A stretch of DNA of 64,000 nt from Anaerosoma tenue (GTDB taxonomy: Bacteria > Actinomycetota > Coriobacteriia > Anaerosomatales > Anaerosomataceae). Of the stretch, positions 58,716 through 64,000 are shown one piece after another. The DNA lies in assembly GCF_023161965.1 (NCBI RefSeq), contig NZ_JALNTY010000001.1, positions 310,001 through 374,000 on the forward strand, read 5' to 3'. The notes beneath the pieces were generated by a model that had not been told where the DNA came from, made no database searches, and was given only the letters and a program-made list of their open reading frames with translations. Every line of letters starts with the position of its first letter. The stretch's first letter is position 1. The translations under genes were made by a program, and so were the position numbers.

Positions 58716-60248
58716 ATGGGACCCGTCATCTATGCACTTCTCGGACTCGTCATCGGCGTCGTCCTCGGCATAGTCATCAACCGCTTCATCATCGCCGGCA
58801 AGACCACCCGCGCTCGCGAAGCCGCGGAACGGCTCCTCGCCGATGCAGAGAAGCAGGCCGAGACGACCCGCAAGGAGATGCTCCTCGAGGCGAAGGATGA
58901 GATCCTCCGCCTCAAAGGCCAGGCAGAAGAAGAGGCCAAGGAGCGGCGCAAGGAGCTCGGCGCGCTCGAGAACAGACTCCTACAGCGCGAGGAGTCCCTC
59001 GACCGACGCACCGACTCGCTCGACAAGCGTGAACACCAGATGTCGAGCCAGGCGGGACAGATCATCAAGAGGGAGAAGGAGCTCGAAGACGCCATCGCCG
59101 ATGAGAAGGCGCGGCTCGAGTCGCTCGCTGGAATGACGACAGAGGAAGCCAAGTCGGTGCTCCTTGAGCGCGTCAGGCAGGACGTGTCGCATGATTCGGC
59201 CATGATCGTCCGCGAGGCCGAACAGCGCGCCCGTGAGGAAGCCGACCGCAAGGCCCGCAACATCATCGGGATCGCTATCGGTCGTGTCGCCGCCGATCAC
59301 ACCGCCGAGTCGACCGTCTCGGTCGTCCACATCCCGTCGGACGACCTCAAAGGCCGCATCATCGGTCGCGAGGGTCGCAACATCCGCGCGTTCGAACAGC
59401 TCACCGGGATCAACCTCATCATCGACGACACCCCTGAGGCGGTCATCCTCTCGAGCTTCGATCCTGTGCGGCGCGAGGTAGGACGCATCACGCTGGAGAA
59501 CCTCATCGCCGACGGCCGGATCCACCCGGCGCGGATCGAAGAGATGTTCAAGAAGGCAGAGCAGCTCGTGGACCAGCAGGTGTTCGAGGCTGGAGAGCAG
59601 GCGGTGTTCGACACCGGCGTGCACAACCTCCACCACGACATCGTGCGCACCCTCGGCCGGCTCCGCTATCGCACGAGCTACGGCCAGAACGTCCTCAACC
59701 ATTCGCTCGAGGTCGCATACCTGTCAGGCGTCATGGCGGCTGAACTCGGACTCGATCCCGCGCTCGCAAAGCGCGCCGGTCTTCTCCATGACCTTGGCAA
59801 GGCCATCGACCACGAGATCGAGGGCCCGCACGCCGTCATCGGCGCCGACCTCGCCCGTAGGCTTGGCGAGAACAAAGAGGTAGTCCACTGTATCGAGGCT
59901 CACCACGGGGACGTCGAACCCCAGACCGTGGAAGCCGTCATCGTTCAGGCGGCGGACGCCATTTCCGCCGCCCGCCCCGGCGCTCGGCGCGAGACGCTCG
60001 AGAGCTACATCAAGCGTCTCGAGAAGCTGGAGTCGCTCGCCGAGTCCCACAAGGGCGTGGAGAAGTCCTACGCCATGCAGGCTGGTCGCGAGATCCGTGT
60101 CATGGTCAAGCCCGAGGATGTATCCGATGCCGACTCCACGCTCATGGCGCGCGACATCGCCAAGCAGATCGAGGAGGAGTTGCAGTACCCGGGCCAGATC
60201 AAGGTCATGGTCATCCGTGAAAGCCGGGCAGTGGAATACGCCAAGTGA
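58716..60248 (+). CDS. rny: Ribonuclease Y
   Basis: Membrane-anchored endoribonuclease that initiates mRNA decay. The 510 residues have an N-terminal membrane anchor (about 2-24), a long coiled coil (about 30-200), a KH domain ([10 protein letters not shown], about 213-222) and an HD domain with H358 and D359 in [10 protein letters not shown] 58716 follows AAGGGAGGG. Its neighbours differ from Firmicutes: instead of ymdB a GHKL ATPase gene follows. The strong palindrome at 60287-60314 may end its transcript. Confidence 0.96.
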   Translation: MGPVIYALLGLVIGVVLGIVINRFIIAGKTTRAREAAERLLADAEKQAETTRKEMLLEAKDEILRLKGQAEEEAKERRKELGALENRLLQREESLDRRTDSLDKREHQMSSQAGQIIKREKELEDAIADEKARLESLAGMTTEEAKSVLLERVRQDVSHDSAMIVREAEQRAREEADRKARNIIGIAIGRVAADHTAESTVSVVHIPSDDLKGRIIGREGRNIRAFEQLTGINLIIDDTPEAVILSSFDPVRREVGRITLENLIADGRIHPARIEEMFKKAEQLVDQQVFEAGEQAVFDTGVHNLHHDIVRTLGRLRYRTSYGQNVLNHSLEVAYLSGVMAAELGLDPALAKRAGLLHDLGKAIDHEIEGPHAVIGADLARRLGENKEVVHCIEAHHGDVEPQTVEAVIVQAADAISAARPGARRETLESYIKRLEKLESLAESHKGVEKSYAMQAGREIRVMVKPEDVSDADSTLMARDIAKQIEEELQYPGQIKVMVIRESRAVEYAK

Positions 60249-60286
60249 CACCCGACTGGACAGACCGAACGGACGTCCAGGAGTAC

Positions 60287-60314
60287 GTGAAGGGACCGCA
60301 TGCGGTCCCTTCAC
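60287..60314 (+). terminator. Perfect 28-base palindrome after rny
   Basis: Both 14-base halves match exactly, so RNA could form about 12 bp around a four-base loop. It lies 38 bases after the rny stop and is followed by TCTTGAG. A smaller 6-bp hairpin (60256-60261 with 60275-60280) precedes it. It may be a terminator or, being perfectly symmetrical, a binding site for a dimeric regulator. Confidence 0.55.
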
Positions 60315-60335
60315 TCTTGAGAAGGAAGGCCTGCC

Positions 60336-60368
60336 GTGGCACCCTTGGTGAGCGATGAGCGAACATGA
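60336..60368 (+). other. Ten-codon upstream ORF overlapping the ATPase start
   Basis: GTG 60336 with the strong site GAAGGAAGG at 60319-60327 opens a ten-codon frame (MAPLVSDERT) that stops at 60366-60368, 13 bases into the ATPase gene. The ATPase ATG at 60355 itself has only a weak site (GGTGAG). This could couple translation of the ATPase to the upstream ORF. It is inferred from sequence alone. Confidence 0.35.
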
Positions 60369-61431
60369 CCCTCTGATAGATTTCGTCACTAACGTGTCGG
60401 GCGATGGCTACCTCAAGGTCGAGGAGAGCCTCGGTGACGGCTACGTTCGCCTCCGGGTACCCGAGGCTGAACGGCGTCAAGCGAAGCACGATATCCGAAG
60501 CGTAGAGGACATCGTCGTCGAGCTTCTCCGAAACGCACGCGATGCCCACGCCCAGCGGATATTCGTCGCCACCACACGAGAAGGCTCCACCCGCACCCTG
60601 ACGATGATCGATGATGGTGTGGGTATCCCGCCAGCGCTGCAGGACACCGTCTTCGAACCGCGGGTCACGTCCAAGCTGGAGACCATGGTGATGGACCGAT
60701 GGGGAGTCCACGGGCGCGGAATGGCGCTCTACTCCGTCCGATCCAACGTAGTGAGTGCCCGGGTCGCATGCTCGTCGCCGCACAAGGGCGCGTCCATCTC
60801 CGTCATCACCGATTCCGAGCGGCTCACCGAGCGCGCCGATCAGTCCACATGGCCCACGGTCGAGCCCGACGAATCCGGGAGACTCCATGTTGGGCGCGGG
60901 CCGCACAACATCATCAGGCGGCTCGTGGAGTTCGCGTGCGAGCACCCCGAACTCGAGATCTACCTCGGCACTCCCACAGAGATCCTGGCCACCCTGCACT
61001 CCCTTGGGCGGATGCAACTGGACATAGCGGACCTGATGTTCTGCGAGGACCTGGAGCGCCTGGTGGTCTGGCAGCGCCCCGCGGCGTGTTCCGATGCAGC
61101 GGAGCTCACCGCCATCGCGGACACGATCGGGCTGACGGTATCCGAGCGGACGGCGCACCGTGTCCTGGCAGGGGAACTCGCCCCGCTCGAGCCGATACTT
61201 GCGACGCTCGCGGTGGCCGACGAGCCCGAGAAGTCCTCTGCGCCGGACATCTACCGTGACCGCCGCTCGCTCCGCCTTCACCACGATGACCTCGTCGCAT
61301 TCCGTGCGGAGCTCACCCGCGCCTTCGACGTGATCGCCGAGCGTTACTACGTCAGCCTGAGAGGCGAACCGCGCATCACCGTGGGACGCGACTCCGTGAA
61401 CGTGCGGTTTCCGATAGAGAAAGAAGACTGA
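60355..61431 (+). CDS. Stand-alone GHKL ATPase with MutL-like motifs
   Basis: A 358-residue protein with one recognisable domain, a GHKL (Bergerat-fold) ATPase at about 40-165. The N-box ELLRNARDA has E56, N60 and D63; G1 is DDGVGIP at 86-92; G2 is GVHGRGMAL at 117-125. EPRVTSK at 101-107 resembles the TSK motif of MutL more than a histidine kinase. There is no HisKA, sensor or membrane segment. Residues 170-358 are helical with no match I recognise. ATG 60355 is forced by an in-frame stop at 60349. It lies between rny and spoVS; function unknown. Confidence 0.85.
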   Translation: MSEHDPLIDFVTNVSGDGYLKVEESLGDGYVRLRVPEAERRQAKHDIRSVEDIVVELLRNARDAHAQRIFVATTREGSTRTLTMIDDGVGIPPALQDTVFEPRVTSKLETMVMDRWGVHGRGMALYSVRSNVVSARVACSSPHKGASISVITDSERLTERADQSTWPTVEPDESGRLHVGRGPHNIIRRLVEFACEHPELEIYLGTPTEILATLHSLGRMQLDIADLMFCEDLERLVVWQRPAACSDAAELTAIADTIGLTVSERTAHRVLAGELAPLEPILATLAVADEPEKSSAPDIYRDRRSLRLHHDDLVAFRAELTRAFDVIAERYYVSLRGEPRITVGRDSVNVRFPIEKED

Positions 61432-61488
61432 CGGTCCGGGCTCCCTGGGGATGACACCACGGGGATTCTTCCGGCTACGCCTATGCGG

Positions 61489-61494
61489 TATACT
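61489..61494 (+). promoter_or_regulatory. Candidate -10 box for spoVS
   Basis: TATACT in the 168-base gap between the ATPase and spoVS genes, about 105 bases before the spoVS start. The -35 position (TTCTTC) is poor. The leader contains a GC-rich stretch (CCCGCGGCGGCCGCG) that can fold. Nothing else was recognised in the gap. Confidence 0.4.
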
Positions 61495-61599
61495 CCAGTC
61501 ACACACGGCCCGCGGCGGCCGCGCAGCCGAATCAGACCATAAGACGCACCAGTGACCACACAAGCGATCGTAGACTCTATCCGCAGCACGGGAGGCGCC

Positions 61600-61875
61600 G
61601 TGGAGGTTCTCAAGGTATCCACCAAGTCGAGTCCCAACTCTGTTGCCGGCGCGCTCGCCGGCGTTATCCGCGAGCAGGGTTCAGTGGAGATCCAGACCGT
61701 GGGGGCCGGCGCGCTCAATCAGGCCGTCAAGGCCATAGCGATCGCCCGGGGCTTCGTGGCTCCAATGGGGCTCGATCTGATCTGCACACCAGCCTTCGCC
61801 GATATCGAGATCAACGGCGAAGAGCGTACCGCTATCCGCCTCCTTGTGGAGCCCCGGCAGCCCCACCATCTGTAG
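61600..61875 (+). CDS. spoVS: Stage V sporulation protein S
   Basis: Small Alba-like protein that affects sporulation and cell division in Bacillus and occurs also in non-sporulating lineages. The 91 residues match SpoVS from the first residue: EVLKVSTKSSPNSVAGALAG, then GAGALNQAVKAIAIARGFVAP and the C-terminal ERTAIRLLVEPR. GTG 61600 is chosen since GGGAGG precedes it and the family starts here; an in-frame GTG at 61552 lacks a ribosome binding site. It sits near the WhiG-like sigma factor only in the broad sense (40 kb away). Confidence 0.93.
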   Translation: MEVLKVSTKSSPNSVAGALAGVIREQGSVEIQTVGAGALNQAVKAIAIARGFVAPMGLDLICTPAFADIEINGEERTAIRLLVEPRQPHHL

Positions 61876-61881
61876 GACCGT

Positions 61882-62715
61882 ATGCCCAAGCCGGATCTCC
61901 ACCTCCACTCGACCTTCTCCGACGGACTGCTCGCGCCCGAGGAGATCGTTGCGCTGGCGATTCAAGCCCATCTGCCGGCGATCGCCATCACCGACCACGA
62001 CTGCATCGACGGCGTCGAACCTGCGCAGTCCGCTGCGGCCGGCACGGGTCTGCTGGTCATACCAGCGGTAGAGCTGTCGGCTACCCACGGCGGCCGCTCG
62101 CTGCACATACTCGGCTACCACATCGACATCACGTCAAAGCGGCTCCGTGCACGGCTGGCAGACCTCCGTTCGGCCAGACTTGAGCGTGCTCGCAGTATCG
62201 TCGACGCCCTTCGTGCCGACGGCTACGAACTCGATCCCGACGACATATTGCGGCCTTCCAGCGAAGGCGCGGTCGGCAGGGCGCACATCGCCCGACGGCT
62301 CGTCGAACAAGGTGTCGCCCGCGACATGGACGACGCCTTCCGCCGTTTTCTCGCCGACGATGCGCCGTACTACGTGCCCAAGCCGTCCACTCCTGCGGAG
62401 GCTGCCATCTCCTGGGTGATCGAGTCGGGAGGCGTTCCCGTCCTGGCGCACCCGGGACTCAGCCGGGTGGACGACCTCATCCCCGCACTGGTAGACCACG
62501 GACTCGCGGGACTGGAGGCGTACCACGCGTCCCACGATCCCGGCACGGCGACACGCTACGTTGAGATGGCCGAGCGGTACGGCCTCATCGTCACCGGCGG
62601 CTCCGACTTCCACGGATCCGAGCGCGAGGGTGGGCCCATCGGCTCCTCGGGCGCTCCGGATGATGCGATCCGCCGTCTCGAGGCGGCCAGCATCCGGCGG
62701 GAGGGGTCGCGATGA
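61882..62715 (+). CDS. PHP-domain phosphoesterase (RNase AM / TrpH type)
   Basis: Metal-dependent phosphoesterase of 277 residues. The PHP ligands are visible: H7, H9 and D14 (DLHLHSTFSD), D38-H39 (ITDHD), E64, H75, H135, H190 in LAHPG, and D242 and H244 in GGSDFHG. The inserted segment 90-190 with GRAHIARRLVEQGVA is typical of the YciV/TrpH group, whose members act as 5'-3' exoribonuclease on short RNAs and nucleoside 3',5'-bisphosphate phosphatase. ATG 61882 lies six bases after spoVS, and the miaB ATG overlaps its stop. Confidence 0.9.
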   Translation: MPKPDLHLHSTFSDGLLAPEEIVALAIQAHLPAIAITDHDCIDGVEPAQSAAAGTGLLVIPAVELSATHGGRSLHILGYHIDITSKRLRARLADLRSARLERARSIVDALRADGYELDPDDILRPSSEGAVGRAHIARRLVEQGVARDMDDAFRRFLADDAPYYVPKPSTPAEAAISWVIESGGVPVLAHPGLSRVDDLIPALVDHGLAGLEAYHASHDPGTATRYVEMAERYGLIVTGGSDFHGSEREGGPIGSSGAPDDAIRRLEAASIRREGSR

Positions 62716-64000
62716 GCCGCTACATCATCCACACGTTCGGATGCCAGATGAACAAGCACGATTCCGAGCGGATGGCGGGCCTGCTGGAAGCCGCGGGCCA
62801 CGTTCGCGCGCCCTCCAACGATGAGGCCGATATCATCGTCTTCAACACCTGCGCGGTCCGGGAGACCGCCGACGACCGCCTCTACGGGCAGGTGGCGTCG
62901 CTGAAGGCGCTCAAGACAGGGGGCCGCCCGGACGTCCTCATCGCGGTGGGCGGCTGCGTCGGACAACGGGATGGCGAGCGCATGCTGCGCGAGCTTCCCC
63001 ATGTCGATGTCGTGTTCGGCACGCACACCATCCACGAGCTGCCATCGCTGCTCGACGCCGCCGCCTCGGGTCGTCCGCTCGCCAGTGTCGCCGAGGAGAC
63101 CGACCGCTTCGCAAGCGATCTGCCTTCCGTACGCGAACACCGGTGGCACGCCTGGGTGCCGATCACCGTGGGGTGCGACAACCATTGCTCGTACTGCATC
63201 GTGCCGTACGTCCGTGGCCCTGAGCGGAGCCGCCGCTTCGAGGACGTCGTGACAGAGGTCGCGTCACTCGCTGCGGACGGCGTCGTCGAGATCACCTTGC
63301 TCGGACAGAACGTCAACTCGTACGGGCGTGACCGCTATGGCTCGCCGCGTTTCGCACAACTGCTCCATGCGGTCGCCGACACGGGCATGCAACGGATCCG
63401 ATTCGCCACCAGCCACCCGAAGGACCTCTCCAGCGAGACCATCGAGGCCTTCGCTTCGATCCCGTCACTCATGCCGTACCTGCACCTGCCGGTGCAACAC
63501 GGCTCCAACCGGATACTCGCGGCGATGAACCGAGGCTACACCAGAGAGCAGTACCTCGAGCGCATCGACCGCCTCAGGGACGTGGTCCCCGGGATCGCGT
63601 TGTCAACGGACATCATCGTGGGCTTCCCCGGCGAGACGGATGACGACTTCGAGCAGACGCTCGACCTGGTAGAGCGTGTGGCATACGACCATGCGTTCAC
63701 GTTCATCTACTCACCGCGTGAGGGAACACCGGCTGCGGTGCTCACCGATGCTGTGCCCCGCGACGTCGCACAGTCCCGTTTCGACCGTCTGGCCACATCG
63801 GTGCGGTCGCTGTCCCTCGCGTCGAACGAGCGCGCAGTGGGTGAGGCCGTCGATTGCCTGGTGGAGGGGCCATCGCGTCGTGACCCGCGCGTGCTCTCGG
63901 CGCGAACACCTCACAACCGGCTGATCCACGTGCCGCTACCAGTAGGGGAGACCGCCGCAGAACACGCGGGTTCGGTGGCACGGATCCTCATCACCGGAGC
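62712..64000 (+). CDS. miaB: tRNA-2-methylthio-N6-dimethylallyladenosine synthase MiaB (3' end missing)
   Basis: Radical-SAM methylthiotransferase acting on A37 of tRNAs. The visible 429 residues begin YIIHTFGCQMNKHDSERM and have C11, C47 and C82 for the auxiliary cluster and CDNHCSYC (C155, C159, C162) for the radical-SAM cluster; LLGQNVNSYG and FPGETDDDFEQT are typical. The frame is still open at the right edge within the TRAM domain, so probably little is lost. ATG 62712 overlaps the PHP stop. miaA and mutS commonly follow. Confidence 0.96.
   Translation, partial: MSRYIIHTFGCQMNKHDSERMAGLLEAAGHVRAPSNDEADIIVFNTCAVRETADDRLYGQVASLKALKTGGRPDVLIAVGGCVGQRDGERMLRELPHVDVVFGTHTIHELPSLLDAAASGRPLASVAEETDRFASDLPSVREHRWHAWVPITVGCDNHCSYCIVPYVRGPERSRRFEDVVTEVASLAADGVVEITLLGQNVNSYGRDRYGSPRFAQLLHAVADTGMQRIRFATSHPKDLSSETIEAFASIPSLMPYLHLPVQHGSNRILAAMNRGYTREQYLERIDRLRDVVPGIALSTDIIVGFPGETDDDFEQTLDLVERVAYDHAFTFIYSPREGTPAAVLTDAVPRDVAQSRFDRLATSVRSLSLASNERAVGEAVDCLVEGPSRRDPRVLSARTPHNRLIHVPLPVGETAAEHAGSVARILITG

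Overview
The window is 64 kb of high-GC bacterial chromosome carrying about 66 protein genes, every one on the + strand. Most are separated by only a few bases, and many overlap (ATGA, GTGA). I see no rRNA, tRNA, CRISPR array, insertion sequence or prophage. The content suggests an actinobacterium outside the classical Actinomycetes, most likely Coriobacteriia or a related deep lineage. The reasons are the high GC, a WhiG/FliA-type sigma factor, SpoVS, TrmFO, both RNase J and RNase Y, a FabK-like reductase, and a gene order that mixes Firmicutes and actinobacterial patterns. The taxonomic call is inference.

Layout: (1) 1-4.1 kb: fatty-acid synthesis (fabD tail, fabG, acpP, a FabK-like gene, fabF) and rnc. 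(2) 4.1-13.8 kb: chromosome structure, protein export and ribosome genes (smc, ftsY, lepB, ffh, rpsP, khpA, rimM, trmD, a second lepB, rplS). (3) 13.8-21.1 kb: rnhB, yraN, comM, dprA, trmFO, xerC, a WhiG-like sigma factor and a receiver/zinc-ribbon regulator. (4) 21.1-31.8 kb: rpsB, tsf, pyrH, frr, uppS, cdsA, dxr, rseP, ispG, a small Rossmann protein and proS. (5) 31.9-42.3 kb: rimP, nusA, rnpM/ylxR, infB, rbfA, nrnA, truB, ribF, rpsO, pnp. (6) 42.3-49.2 kb: an M16 peptidase, lysine/DAP synthesis (dapB, lysC, dapA), RNase J and uppP. (7) 49.2-58.4 kb: ftsK, a RodZ-like gene, yajQ, rimO, pgsA, cinA, thpR, recA, recX. (8) 58.4-64 kb: a 334-base gap with a promoter and hairpins, rny, a GHKL ATPase, spoVS, a PHP phosphoesterase, and miaB cut by the window edge.

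Most of this is conserved housekeeping. uppS, cdsA, dxr, ispG and uppP cover undecaprenyl phosphate supply and the MEP pathway; dapA, dapB and lysC supply DAP and lysine; RNase III, J and Y, PNPase, NrnA and the PHP enzyme make an unusually full RNA-turnover set. Regulation can be read in places: a LexA-type palindrome inside the recA promoter, a terminator-like hairpin in the rimP-nusA leader, stem-loops between rpsO and pnp, and recurring extended -10 promoters before ribosomal genes.

The less ordinary parts are: an uncharacterised MutL-like GHKL ATPase in the slot where Firmicutes carry ymdB, preceded by a 28-base palindrome and a 10-codon upstream ORF; the predicted structured leader of rny; a response regulator ending in a zinc ribbon beside the sigma factor; a NusA with a Cys/His tail; and a stand-alone Rossmann protein between ispG and proS. 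I found no clearly new multi-gene defence or biosynthetic system.
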